64,000 bases of DNA. Origin: Micavibrio_A sp040381535 (lineage in GTDB: Bacteria; Pseudomonadota; Alphaproteobacteria; Micavibrionales; Micavibrionaceae). The notes below the pieces were generated by a model. The model made no database searches and was not told where the DNA came from. It worked only from the letters and a program-made list of their open reading frames with translations. A program made the translations under genes and the position numbers. The stretch covers positions 1-64,000 of the forward strand of contig JBEIHF010000004.1 of the NCBI GenBank assembly GCA_040381535.1, read 5' to 3'. Every line of letters starts with the position of its first letter. The first letter of the stretch is position 1. Below, in pieces: positions 1 through 8,251 of the stretch.

Positions 1-75
1 TCTATCGTACACGGCACGTATGGCAAGAAGATCGGCGGGACGGAAGACGGCGGCGAGACTCTCGCGGCGGAATAG
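1..75 (+). CDS. C-terminal end of an unidentified protein (partial)
   Basis: The first 24 codons of the window read openly in frame 1 and end at a TAG (73-75), followed about 20 bases later by a hairpin terminator. The tail is glycine and glutamate rich (ends GGETLAAE). The start is outside the window. Too little is visible to name the family; the call as coding rests on the terminator that follows. Confidence 0.45.
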   Translation, partial: SIVHGTYGKKIGGTEDGGETLAAE

Positions 76-96
76 CCCGTATTACAAGCTTTCGAT

Positions 97-128
97 AAAA
101 CCCGCTCCCCCACCGGTGCGGGTTTTTT
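97..128 (+). terminator. Rho-independent terminator
   Basis: AAAACCCGC (97-105) pairs with GCGGGTTTT (118-126) around a 12-nt loop, followed by more T. It sits just after the partial gene ending at 75 and so closes that transcript. Confidence 0.75.
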
Positions 129-174
129 CTGTTCGAAGGGCGGCAAATGGCCTATAAAACAAATAATCAACGTT

Positions 175-1182
175 ATGGACCCGAATTCCCGCATGAACGA
201 CTTGTTGAAATTTTTATCAAAGACGCTGCATCCCCTGGGTTACCAGATACGCCCCCGCAACGGCCTGACTTTTTTAAAAGTGCCTGCGTTGGAAACACGG
301 GAAAACGCGGACAATGTCGGCGCAATTCGCACTCTGATGCAGACGGCCGTTCCTGTTTTGCCGGAAGGCGACCTCAACAGTATTCACATCGTCCTTCGCA
401 CCTGTCTTCGCCAGCACCGCAATATCAACCCGCGTCCGCGCCTGACCGGCAAAGATCCGTTCGAAAACGGATATCGCTGCGTGCGATCACTCATACGTTC
501 CATCAATCACGCGTTGTCAACGGCGCCGCACCTTAAAATCCATCTGACGATACTGGATGACAGATCGGAAGCTGCCGCGGTCGAGATATTGAAATCCATC
601 GCCGCAGAAGGGCGCGGCGGATTCGATTTGCACACCACCGAACAGGCGGGGCAAGGCGCATCGTTGTATCAGGCGTTTGCAGAATGTCGTGCCAAAGACA
701 CACTCATCTATTGTGTCGAGGATGATTATCTTCATGAGATGGATGGCATTTACCGTCTGTGGGAATTTTACACATCCATGGCCGCGCAAACGGGCGGGCA
801 CATAGTTTTGTATCCGCAAGAACACACGCAGCTTTATTCCAAACATTATCCTTCGTACATCGTTCAGGGAGCGGACCGCCATTGGCGCAGCATACGCCAT
901 GCGACCCACACATTCATGACGCACGGAAATGTCTTAAACCGTTACTGGTGTTTTTTCGAAAACGTCAAATATGTCGGCAACAAGAAAAAACGCCGCGCGG
1001 GATCCGAAACAAAAACCACCGATCGTCTTTTCACAAAAATTCCGGGGTTTTCACCGTTAAAACCCTGCGCCGTACATTTGCAATATGAAGAGCTGCTCCC
1101 GCCGTTTTATCATTGGGAAAAATTATGGGATGAGAACGCGGCGGATGCGCCTTCGCGCATTTTCTCCGCCAAAACCGTATAG
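175..1182 (+). CDS. Glycosyltransferase-like protein (GT-A fold, family 2-like)
   Basis: 335 aa without signal peptide or membrane segment. The middle reads like a GT-A nucleotide-sugar domain: a strand with LTILDDRS (about residues 123-130), then a region typical of the family, then IYCVEDDYLH near residues 180-189, where EDD would be the metal/sugar-nucleotide binding DxD-type motif. The C-terminal half is rich in aromatic and basic residues. An internal ATG at 193 is an equally possible start; neither has a clear Shine-Dalgarno. The acceptor cannot be told. Its 3' end abuts a truncated thioesterase relic. Family assignment is by motif only. Confidence 0.6.
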   Translation: MDPNSRMNDLLKFLSKTLHPLGYQIRPRNGLTFLKVPALETRENADNVGAIRTLMQTAVPVLPEGDLNSIHIVLRTCLRQHRNINPRPRLTGKDPFENGYRCVRSLIRSINHALSTAPHLKIHLTILDDRSEAAAVEILKSIAAEGRGGFDLHTTEQAGQGASLYQAFAECRAKDTLIYCVEDDYLHEMDGIYRLWEFYTSMAAQTGGHIVLYPQEHTQLYSKHYPSYIVQGADRHWRSIRHATHTFMTHGNVLNRYWCFFENVKYVGNKKKRRAGSETKTTDRLFTKIPGFSPLKPCAVHLQYEELLPPFYHWEKLWDENAADAPSRIFSAKTV

Positions 1183-1553
1183 GACCCAAAAACGTTGCGA
1201 ATATCGGGCGCATGGATTTCGTGTTGCGCATTCGCTTGGCTGCCTATGTCATCAAGAACAAATACATCCCCGTGCTTTCCAGCGCATCGATGCGCTACCG
1301 CTTGCCGCTTTTGCCGTTTCAAAAATACGCGCTGAAAACACGCATCGTTTGCTGGGACGAGAAATGGGTGTTCATGGAGCACAGATTCGTCATCAGCGGC
1401 GGAAAGAAAGACGGCGCCGTTGCCGCCACAGGATTGGTCGAAGGCAGTTTATATTCTAAAAAGACGCGCGCCAGCATTCCGACGGGCGATATCATGATCG
1501 CCGCAGACCAGTCCCGCCATCCCCGCCTATATCGCAAAATGGCAGGAATCTGA
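1134..1553 (+). pseudogene. N-terminally truncated hot-dog thioesterase (THEM6/FadM-like)
   Basis: The readable part from ATG 1212 (113 aa) matches the helix and later strands of 4HBT/THEM6-type acyl-CoA thioesterases: GRMDFVLRIRL, then RYRLPLLPFQKYALKTRI and WVFMEHRF. The family normally begins with a strand and a DxxxHMNN-type segment carrying catalytic residues about 40 residues earlier. In frame, only 26 codons are open upstream (from 1134, after a TGA at 1131) and they show no such motif and no ATG/GTG/TTG. The first part seems lost where the gene meets the preceding glycosyltransferase, so I read it as a decayed gene. A functional short protein from 1212 cannot be excluded. Confidence 0.5.
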
Positions 1554-1675
1554 GGATGTCTTACGCGCCGAATCTGCCCAAAAATAAGGGCTTTAGCGCT
1601 TTTTCTTTAATTTTCCGAAAAACCTGTTATTCTTCCCATAATTATAAAAACTTAAAAAAGTACAGGGAGTGCACA

Positions 1676-2725
1676 ATGGGTATTATACAGAGAGCCGCGT
1701 TTGCGGCTGCCGTCGCCACGATTCCAATGGTCGGAGCGGCCCACGCACAAGAAGCACCAACCTCACCAATCACAACGACACAAGACGATGACCCCGGCAT
1801 TCGCGCCGATGCAATTGTCCGCGTTCACGCCTCCACATTGGCGGATGGGGACATCAAATTCACCGAGCTTCCCTAACTCGGACTCAACATAGATTTCACG
1901 GACAATTTCCGGCTGGTCCTCAACGGCAACGTCATTTCACCGCCCGGTGAGAATATGGGCACGATCGGTTTGGACAGCTCACGATTCCTGGTCGGCGATG
2001 CGTTCGCGCGTTTCAAATTGAATGACGGTAGCACATATATCAATCTGGGCCAGTTCGAGTGGGCATATGGTCAGGATTTCGGCGAAGCCTGGGTGCAATC
2101 GGGCGTGGGGCCCGCTGCACCGCAAATTCTGGACGAGCCATCGTTCGCCGCGCACGGCATTCCGCAACTACGCGGTATTCAGGTGGAGCATACCGCCGCA
2201 TTGTCCGATAGAAATTCCGTTTATATGACGGGTGTGCTGGGACAAAACGATTATAGCGACGATGTGCAAGGCATGGCGCTCGCCCGATACACGCACACAG
2301 GCGAAGACGGCGGTACACTTTCGCTCACAGGGCAGTATCTTTCCCGCGCATCAGGAGACGGCACCGAGCAAGGATTGTTCGGCATATTGCAGGTCAGACA
2401 TGCCGTGAATGATAGCGTTGCATTGCGCGGCGATATCGAAGTCGGCGCGATATCCAATGTCGGCGGTGTCAGCGGCCAAGACGGCACCTATTTTGCGGCG
2501 CGCGGATTTGCGGATTTCACCCATTCTGACCGTTTCAGCACATATCTGGGCATCGGTGCGTTCCATGAAGCGGCGGGCGATGAGTATCAAGCCATAGAAG
2601 GCGGCGCGGCCTTCAAGCTCACCGACAATCTGACAGCGCATGCGGGCCTCGGATACGCCAACGGAGGCTTCGCGCAAGGGCTTTCGACCACGGCAGGCCT
2701 TACCTATAGGCTACAGTTCAATTAA
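1676..2725 (+). pseudogene. Porin-like outer membrane protein interrupted by an in-frame TAA
   Basis: One frame runs from ATG 1676 (preceded by GGGAG) to TAA 2723-2725 with a single internal stop, TAA at 1874-1876. The first 66 codons carry a classical signal peptide ending AHA-QE and a mature start; the remaining about 283 codons read as alternating beta strands (NFRLVLNGNVI, RFLVGDAFARFKL, STYINLGQFEWAYG, a final strand ending in FN), as in porins or other outer-membrane beta-barrels. The protein would be 349 residues without the stop. Either the gene is recently inactivated, the stop is read through, or the base is a sequencing error (for example CAA to TAA). Family beyond beta-barrel is not clear. 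Confidence 0.6.
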
Positions 2726-2791
2726 GCCCAAAAGGTTGAATAACCGAGCCTATGGTGCTATGTGTCTCCTTTCGTATTCAAGGAGACACAT

Positions 2792-3628
2792 ATGGGCCTG
2801 CCGCATTGGGATATGAACGAAATTCCCTATCAGAATATCGATATGGGCAAAGTCACGCCTGATTTGCTCAAAGTCGTCAAGGCTGTGGCGCTCGTGGAAT
2901 ACAACGCGGTGGCGTATTCTTCGTATTTGAAAAAAGTTTTCCATGACGATCCCGAATTCCAGACCATGTCCGAATGCTGGGCCACCGAAGAAGTACAGCA
3001 CGGCAAATCCTTAGGCAAATGGGCGGAAAAAGTCGATCCTTCGTGGAGCCTCGAAGACGCCATGGTAAAATTCCGCGCGGGTTACAAAATCGAACATCTG
3101 AACAACTATACATCCGTGCGTGGTTCGCGTTCCGCCGAGATGGTCGCGCGCTGCATGGTGGAAACAGGCACATCTTCTTATTACACCGCCATCGGCACAT
3201 CAACGAATGAACCTGTGCTCAAGGAAATTTGCGCGAAGATCGCAGGCGATGAATTCCGCCATTACAAATTGTTCTATGATACGTTGAACCGTTACCTGAA
3301 AATGGAAGACATGTCGCGGATCCAGCGTTTGAAGGTTGCGTTGTCGCGCATCGCGGAATCGGAAGACGATGAATTGTCTTACGCGTTCTTTGCCGCGAAC
3401 GCGAACGACAATGAAGAATATGACCGCAAAGTGTGGGGCCGCGAATATATGAAAAGGGCCTATTCATACTATCAAGCGCCGCAAGTAGACCGCGCCGTCG
3501 CCATGGTTTTCAAGGCGTGCGGCTTCGACCCCAAGGGCCTCGCCGGAAAAGGCGTATCCAAAATCGCGTGGTGGTTGATTCAAAAGAACGTAAAGAACGC
3601 CGAAGCAGTAGCCAAGCAAGCAGCCTAG
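2792..3628 (+). CDS. Ferritin-like (di-iron) protein
   Basis: 278 aa, soluble. Start chosen at 2792 because AAGGAGAC lies at an ideal distance; an upstream in-frame start at 2762 has none. Two helical pairs carry di-iron-type motifs: EYNAVAYSS (about 38-46), ATEEVQHGKS (about 69-78), ETGTSSYYTA and GDEFRHYKLFYD (about 150-161), i.e. the ExxH pairs expected of a ferritin/rubrerythrin-like four-helix bundle. This is a family widespread in alphaproteobacteria, with no well-defined substrate known to me. The stop overlaps the convergent gene on the other strand by four bases. The superoxide dismutase two genes on makes an oxidative-stress setting plausible, but that is inference. Confidence 0.75.
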   Translation: MGLPHWDMNEIPYQNIDMGKVTPDLLKVVKAVALVEYNAVAYSSYLKKVFHDDPEFQTMSECWATEEVQHGKSLGKWAEKVDPSWSLEDAMVKFRAGYKIEHLNNYTSVRGSRSAEMVARCMVETGTSSYYTAIGTSTNEPVLKEICAKIAGDEFRHYKLFYDTLNRYLKMEDMSRIQRLKVALSRIAESEDDELSYAFFAANANDNEEYDRKVWGREYMKRAYSYYQAPQVDRAVAMVFKACGFDPKGLAGKGVSKIAWWLIQKNVKNAEAVAKQAA

Positions 3629-4371
3629 TTTTTACAAGCCGCCATTTTCGGGCCGCTCGAGGCGTATTCTTCGGGTGTGTCGATAAGGCCGTTTTTACGG
3701 GCGAGTTCATCGGTCATCCCCTGCATGATATAGACCTCGACCGCGTCGGCGATGCTGGCCTTGAAATTTTCGACCGTTTGTTCGACATCCTTGCCTTCGA
3801 CATAGGGCTGCGCATTTTCCATGGTGGAAATCATCACCGGCAAATCATGCTGTAATTTTTTTATGAAAGTATCGACCGTATCGCGGTTGGCCATGTAATG
3901 GCGATATTCATGTTCATGGACGATATTGAAACGGCAACCGCCCCTTTTGAAATCGCTCGGGATGACGATTTTGGTGCGGAATATCATGGAGAGTTCGACC
4001 TCTTCCACATAAACACAATAATACACGCCGTATTTATCGTATTTTTTTACATTCAATTTATAACCCGAGATAAGGCCCGCCGCGCCTTCGGCATAGCCGA
4101 GCGTTTCCATCGCCGAAGAGTTCCAGACTTTTTGCATACCGTTTTTCTTGAGCCAGCTTTCTTTCATTTTAGCTGACTCTCTGGTGTCGTTGATTTTCAG
4201 AGAGGATGTTTTTAGGTCATAAAGAGGTTCAGGAAGTTCGGCCTGCACGACTATTTTCGTGGCGAAGGGTTTGATATCGCTGCAGCCCGCGGCGAAAGCG
4301 GCGGACGACGCTACCGACATTATAGCCAGTGTAAAAATTCCTATCACAAGAATACGGTGAAGATTTCCCAT
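3625..4371 (-). CDS. Exported protein with HEYRH zinc-protease-like motif, function unknown
   Basis: 248 aa. Residues 1-28 form a signal peptide (FTLAIMSVASSAAFA then AG), so the product is periplasmic or secreted. The mature part contains FNIVHEHEYRHYM near residues 148-160; HEYRH (154-158) is an HExxH pattern as in zinc metalloproteases, preceded by a hydrophobic segment as usual. I do not recognise the family; it may be an uncharacterised protease or only carry a chance motif. Four cysteines (30, 119, 146 and one at the C-terminus) could form disulfides. Its end overlaps the stop of the ferritin-like gene on the opposite strand. Confidence 0.6.
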   Translation of the reverse strand: MGNLHRILVIGIFTLAIMSVASSAAFAAGCSDIKPFATKIVVQAELPEPLYDLKTSSLKINDTRESAKMKESWLKKNGMQKVWNSSAMETLGYAEGAAGLISGYKLNVKKYDKYGVYYCVYVEEVELSMIFRTKIVIPSDFKRGGCRFNIVHEHEYRHYMANRDTVDTFIKKLQHDLPVMISTMENAQPYVEGKDVEQTVENFKASIADAVEVYIMQGMTDELARKNGLIDTPEEYASSGPKMAACKN

Positions 4372-4423
4372 ACTCTTTTATACAAGGAGCAGGTTACGAT
4401 TTGGTTAGCAAAGAGTTAAAGAT

Positions 4424-5164
4424 TTATCCCCTGGCTTTGGCGTAGTGTTCCGAGACCGTGTTCCAATCCACCACATTCCACCATGATTTCAGGTAGTCCG
4501 CGCGTTTATTAAAGTAGCGCAGGTAATAAGCGTGTTCCCAAACATCGTTGGCCAGAATCGGGGTGCCGCCGATTTCCACAACATCCATCAGCGGGTTGTC
4601 TTGATTGGGCGTAGAGATAATTTCCAATGTTGTTTCGCTGGCCACGACAAGCCATACCCATCCGGAACCGAATTGTTTCGTTCCTGCTTCTTCGAATTTC
4701 TTTTTAAAATCTTCGACCGTGCCGAACGAGTCTTCTATAGCTTTTTTCAATTCGCCGGACATGGTGGTTGTCTCAGGCGTCATGATGTTCCAAAAGAAGG
4801 AATGGTTCCAGTGCCCGCCTGCATTGTTGCGCACGGCGGCGGGGTATTTTGAAACTTCGCTAATAATATCATCCAACATTTTGTCTTTGAGCGCAGGGGA
4901 TTTTGCGACTTCCTCGTTAAGCTTGTCTACATAGGCCTGATGATGTTTTCCGTGATGTATTTCCATCGTCTGTGCATCGATCGCTTTTTCCAGAGCATTT
5001 TTCGCGTATGGTAATTTCGGCAGTGTGAACGGACCCGATATTTTCGGCGCGTCCGTAGCCGCGTGCGCGAATTTCACGGGTGAAAAATAATGAAGCGCCG
5101 AAAGAACGAACGGCGATGCGGCAAGGTAGGATAAGAAGGTGCGTTTGGAAATCATTGTGTTCAT
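4424..5164 (-). CDS. Exported Fe/Mn superoxide dismutase
   Basis: 246 aa. Converts superoxide to oxygen and hydrogen peroxide. The SOD fold begins near residue 45 (FTLPKLPYAKNALE); metal ligands are visible as the first His of EIHHGKHH (70), the His of GGHWNHSFFW, and Asp/His of DVWEHAYYLRY. NNAGGH (Gly) together with TPNQDNPL (Gln) is the pattern of manganese or cambialistic enzymes rather than classical FeSOD. Unusually there is an N-terminal export signal (KRTFLSYLAASPFVLSALHY up to AHA, residue 35). The KR pair before FL gives it a Tat-like look, which would suit a metal enzyme folded before export. Transcribed alone. Confidence 0.9.
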   Translation of the reverse strand: MNTMISKRTFLSYLAASPFVLSALHYFSPVKFAHAATDAPKISGPFTLPKLPYAKNALEKAIDAQTMEIHHGKHHQAYVDKLNEEVAKSPALKDKMLDDIISEVSKYPAAVRNNAGGHWNHSFFWNIMTPETTTMSGELKKAIEDSFGTVEDFKKKFEEAGTKQFGSGWVWLVVASETTLEIISTPNQDNPLMDVVEIGGTPILANDVWEHAYYLRYFNKRADYLKSWWNVVDWNTVSEHYAKARG

Positions 5165-5467
5165 ATAATTCTCCTGTAAGACACTCTATAAACGCACGGG
5201 CAGGAGGATGGTTCAACCCCCCTTTATCAGCTTCGGCCCCCTGCATCGCGGGGCAAGTCAAGACGGTACAAAAGAAATAATTTATGCCGCATGGCCGCAA
5301 ATTCTGGTAGAATCAAATAAGTTGTTATCTGTTTCTTGACCGCACGCGTCCATTTCAGCAAGGGTTCTCCTTGATACCAGAAAGACCAACACATCCCGTA
5401 TCCTTCAGAGGCGTGCCCCTAGAGCCCGCCGAATCTGAAACGGTTTCCGACCGCCTCCCCGCTGCCA
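5165..5467. other. Gene-free interval upstream of sod and phoH
   Basis: About 390 bases between the divergent sod and phoH starts, of which this part lacks any convincing reading frame. It must hold the sod promoter on the minus strand. The plus-strand sequence from roughly 5330 on leads into the intrinsic terminator at 5468-5498, so a short untranslated RNA or a phoH leader may be made here; no -35/-10 pair stood out. Confidence 0.3.
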
Positions 5468-5498
5468 GCCGCAGGACCTTATGTCCCGCGGCTTTTTT
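5468..5498 (+). terminator. Rho-independent terminator ahead of phoH
   Basis: GCCGCAGGAC (5468-5477) pairs with GTCCCGCGGC (5483-5492) with one mismatch and a 5-nt loop, followed by TTTTTT. It points toward phoH and ends 56 bases before its start, with no protein gene upstream on this strand. It therefore terminates either a small RNA or a leader transcript of phoH. Confidence 0.7.
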
Positions 5499-5553
5499 GT
5501 TTCTTTAAAGTCATTATCGCCTCCAACCCCGCTACCCACAGGAAGGATTCTAA

Positions 5554-6309
5554 ATGTCTAAAAAAATGAAAAAAAATAACAATCATGACAAAGGCCGCAT
5601 GCACAAGAACGGAAATGTGGTCCATCCTGCTTTCGACGACAGCTGGCACCCGCTCGACGACGAAATAGACCAGCGCCGCGACCAGAGCTATGTGAAGACC
5701 GTCCGCCCCCGTACCGACGGACAGCGCGACCTTATGGAAGCCATCGCCGCCCACAACCTGACCATCGCCATCGGCCCCGCCGGAACGGGCAAGACCTATC
5801 TTGCCATCTGCGCCGCCGTGGAAGCGCTCGAAAAAGGGAAAGTGGAAAAGATCATCCTATCCCGTCCCGCCATGGAAGCAGGCGAATCGCTTGGCTTCCT
5901 GCCGGGCGACATGCACGAGAAAATGGCCCCCTATCTAAGACCTTTGTATGACGCGCTTGGCGACAGATTGGGCGGGAAAAAAGTCCGCCAGTATATGGAT
6001 GATGGCACCATCGAAATCGCTCCTGTCGGTTTCATGCGCGGACGGACTTTGAACAACGCGTATATTGTCATCGACGAAGCGCAGAACTGCACCTACGGAC
6101 AGCTCAAGATGTTGCTCTCCCGTCTTGGCTGGAATTCGACGATGGTGGTGACGGGCGATCCCGGACAATCGGATTTGCTTCCCGGTGTGTCAGGGCTTTC
6201 CGACGTTGCCGACAAGTTCGACGCCCTGCCCAATATTGCGGTGGTGCGCCTTGGCCAAGCGGACATCGTGCGCCATCCTTTGGTCGCGGAAATGCTCGAA
6301 GTTTTATAG
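5554..6309 (+). CDS. phoH: PhoH family P-loop ATPase
   Basis: 251 aa cytoplasmic protein. Walker A is GPAGTGKT (residues 74-81) and Walker B AYIVIDEAQN (169-178); the intervening SRPAMEAGESLGFLPGDM is the family signature. PhoH-like proteins are ATPases linked to RNA metabolism in many bacteria; the exact role of this stand-alone form is unknown. The first 40 residues are basic and low in complexity. Start at 5554 is supported by AGGAAGG 10 bases before. A clear terminator lies behind the gene, so it forms a single-gene unit, possibly with control through the terminator in front of it. Confidence 0.9.
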   Translation: MSKKMKKNNNHDKGRMHKNGNVVHPAFDDSWHPLDDEIDQRRDQSYVKTVRPRTDGQRDLMEAIAAHNLTIAIGPAGTGKTYLAICAAVEALEKGKVEKIILSRPAMEAGESLGFLPGDMHEKMAPYLRPLYDALGDRLGGKKVRQYMDDGTIEIAPVGFMRGRTLNNAYIVIDEAQNCTYGQLKMLLSRLGWNSTMVVTGDPGQSDLLPGVSGLSDVADKFDALPNIAVVRLGQADIVRHPLVAEMLEVL

Positions 6310-6340
6310 TCCTCCTCTAAAGTCGTTCCAAAATCTTAGG

Positions 6341-6372
6341 AAAGCGCCGGAAAACCATCTTCCGGCGCTTTT
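6341..6372 (+). terminator. Rho-independent terminator after phoH
   Basis: AAAGCGCCGGAA (6341-6352) and TTCCGGCGCTTT (6360-6371) form a perfect 12-bp stem with a 7-nt loop, ending in TTTT. It closes the phoH transcript just before the SCO1-like gene. Confidence 0.85.
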
Positions 6373-6414
6373 CCCATGGTGGACAAGATGCGCCCGCGGC
6401 TTTATAAAAAACCC

Positions 6415-7053
6415 ATGACAAAACAACGCATTCTTATCCTCGTTCTTTCCGTTATCGCGGGGCTCGGTATCGCCGCGCTCCTATTTATGGTCGAAAAAAA
6501 CTTGGCCGTGCAATCGAGCAGCGAACTTCATGCTGTAACCGAAGACAAATTCGGCGGGCCGATAAACCTTACCGACCAGAACGGCAACAAAGTCACCGAC
6601 GTGGATTTCGCGGGCAAATACAGATTGATGTTTTTCGGATTCACATTCTGTCCCGCCATCTGCCCCACTGAACTTTCGAAAATCACCAGCGTGTTGAAAA
6701 CCTTGGGTGATGCGGGGAAGAACATCCAGCCGATTTATGTCACCGTGGACCCAGAGCGCGACACGCCGGACAAGATGAAAAACTATGTGTCCTTGTTCCA
6801 CCCGTCGTTGGTCGGCCTTACTGGCAGTCCGCAGGAAATCAAGGACACGCTCAAGGCGTATAAGATTTACGCCGCGAAGGTACAGCAGGAAGGTTTGACC
6901 GAATACACGATGGACCATTCGACCTTCACCTATTTCATCGCCCCCGATGGCCGCCTTTTGCATATTTTTAAACTAGACGACACGGCCCCCTTCATGGCGG
7001 AGACGATTTCCGCATGGCTGGCACAAGAATCCCCAAGCAAAACCCCGAATTAA
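6415..7053 (+). CDS. SCO1/SenC family copper chaperone
   Basis: 212 aa, one N-terminal membrane anchor (residues about 5-25), rest periplasmic thioredoxin fold. The copper site motif FTFCPAICP (C79, C83) and the downstream ligand His in MDHSTFTYF are intact. These proteins deliver copper to the CuA centre of cytochrome c oxidase, or act as thiol reductases. I place the start at 6415, which gives a short basic N-terminus before the anchor; in-frame ATGs at 6376 and 6388 lie immediately after the preceding terminator. No Shine-Dalgarno decides it. No oxidase genes are nearby. Confidence 0.88.
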   Translation: MTKQRILILVLSVIAGLGIAALLFMVEKNLAVQSSSELHAVTEDKFGGPINLTDQNGNKVTDVDFAGKYRLMFFGFTFCPAICPTELSKITSVLKTLGDAGKNIQPIYVTVDPERDTPDKMKNYVSLFHPSLVGLTGSPQEIKDTLKAYKIYAAKVQQEGLTEYTMDHSTFTYFIAPDGRLLHIFKLDDTAPFMAETISAWLAQESPSKTPN

Positions 7054-7055
7054 CG

Positions 7056-7104
7056 CAACGGAATGCTCGATGCGGGTTTTTATTATTCTTCGAGCATTCC
7101 GTTG
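7056..7104. repeat. 15-bp perfect inverted repeat between two convergent genes
   Basis: CAACGGAATGCTCGA (7056-7070) recurs inverted as TCGAGCATTCCGTTG (7090-7104) with 19 bases between. The right arm is the last codons of the SCP2-like gene, so the left arm is a reversed copy of that gene's end. The loop holds GGGTTTTTATT. It could act as a terminator for either strand although T runs do not follow the stem; origin by local duplication is likely. Confidence 0.5.
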
Positions 7105-7376
7105 AGCTTTAAGGCAAGGCCCATCGAGCCGCTGACCTTTAATTTGCCTATCATGAAAGCGATGTTGGGGTCCTGATCCCCTTTAATGATTTTTTCAAAG
7201 GTCTCCAGAGACGTGGTGAGCGTGACTTCCGCTTCTTTGTCCTCAAACGTAATCACGGGCGGAGACTGTGTGGCATCCACGAACATAATGCCATCGGAAT
7301 AAAAATCGAATTTTGCGGTGTGGTTGAATCCGTTCATGCGGGTTTTCATTTTTTCTGCAATTTCTTCGAGTGACAT
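7083..7376 (-). CDS. SCP2 sterol-carrier-like domain protein
   Basis: 97 aa, a single small SCP2 domain: an N-terminal helix (EEIAEKMKTRM), strands ending in ADATQSPP-like turns, then EVTLTTSLETFEKIIKGDQ and the closing lipid-cavity helix (IAFMIGKLKVSGSMGLALKLNGML). Such proteins bind acyl-CoA or other lipids and often accompany fatty-acid oxidation genes; a large acyl-CoA dehydrogenase lies one gene upstream. Start has AGGAGG-like sequence just before (complement of cctcct at 7381). About 20 bases separate it from panC, so they are likely co-transcribed. Confidence 0.85.
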   Translation of the reverse strand: MSLEEIAEKMKTRMNGFNHTAKFDFYSDGIMFVDATQSPPVITFEDKEAEVTLTTSLETFEKIIKGDQDPNIAFMIGKLKVSGSMGLALKLNGMLEE

Positions 7377-7398
7377 TACTTCCTCCTATTGCCAAGCT

Positions 7399-8241
7399 TT
7401 ATTGCCATACGGGCATGTTGTCGATGAGGCGCGCCTTGCCGACGCGAACGGCGGCTAGAACGCGCAAATCCTTTTGTCCTCTGAGCGGCAGGCCAAACGT
7501 GTTGGCATCGCGCACGGTGACGTAATCCACGGAAGCAAAGCCCGCTTTCAATAAGTCGTCATGCGCTTCTTTTTCCGCCGACGCCACATCCTTTCCCAGA
7601 CGCACATCGCCCGCGAGATGGGCGAGGATTTTGTTGAGTTGGATCGCTACCTGATATTGATCGTCTGACAGATAGGCGTTGCGGCTTGATAGTGCCAGTC
7701 CTTCGGAATCACGCACCGTGGGCACACCGAAAATTTCTACGGGAATATTGAGGTCCTTCACCATACGTTTTATGACCTGCAATTGCTGGAAATCCTTTTC
7801 ACCGAAAAGCGCGATGTCGGGCTGGCACTGGATCAGCATTTTGGAGACGACCGTTGCTACACCTTCGAAGAAATGGGGGCGGCACTCGCCTTCCAGCGGC
7901 TGTGATACATTGGCGACCTTTACCGACGTCGAAAAACCGTCGGGATAAATTTCATCGGGACGCGGCAGATATACGGCTGTCGAATTGACGGTTTTCAATC
8001 TTTCGAGATCGGCATCCAAAGGTTGCGGGTAGCTCCCCAGATCTTCGGTCGGCGCGAATTGTTTCGGGTTCAAGAATATATAAGGAATGCAGACATCGGA
8101 TTTTGCCAAACCTTGGCGTACCAGTTCCATATGGCCTTCATGGATCGCGCCCATGGTGGGCACAAAAGAAATGGTTTTTCCGGCTTTTCTGTTGTTTTGT
8201 ACAAACGCGCGCAGAGCAGCGATGGATTCGAGTTTACGCAT
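7399..8241 (-). CDS. panC: Pantothenate synthetase
   Basis: 280 aa, the usual length. Joins pantoate and beta-alanine with ATP to give pantothenate, the coenzyme A precursor. VPTMGAIHEGHMELV (about 27-41) holds the nucleotidyl-transferase HxGH signature; IFLNPKQFAPTEDL, LFGEKDFQQLQVIKRM and SSRNAYLS complete the family motifs. It ends close to the SCP2 gene and starts 10 bases after the acyl-CoA dehydrogenase, forming a minus-strand unit. panB is not in the window. Confidence 0.96.
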   Translation of the reverse strand: MRKLESIAALRAFVQNNRKAGKTISFVPTMGAIHEGHMELVRQGLAKSDVCIPYIFLNPKQFAPTEDLGSYPQPLDADLERLKTVNSTAVYLPRPDEIYPDGFSTSVKVANVSQPLEGECRPHFFEGVATVVSKMLIQCQPDIALFGEKDFQQLQVIKRMVKDLNIPVEIFGVPTVRDSEGLALSSRNAYLSDDQYQVAIQLNKILAHLAGDVRLGKDVASAEKEAHDDLLKAGFASVDYVTVRDANTFGLPLRGQKDLRVLAAVRVGKARLIDNMPVWQ

Positions 8242-8251
8242 GGTGGCTATC

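Noticed and set aside
147..536. 129-codon frame overlapping the glycosyltransferase
   Set aside because: Arg/Ser/Pro-rich composition, no motif, fully overlapped by the better frame at 175.
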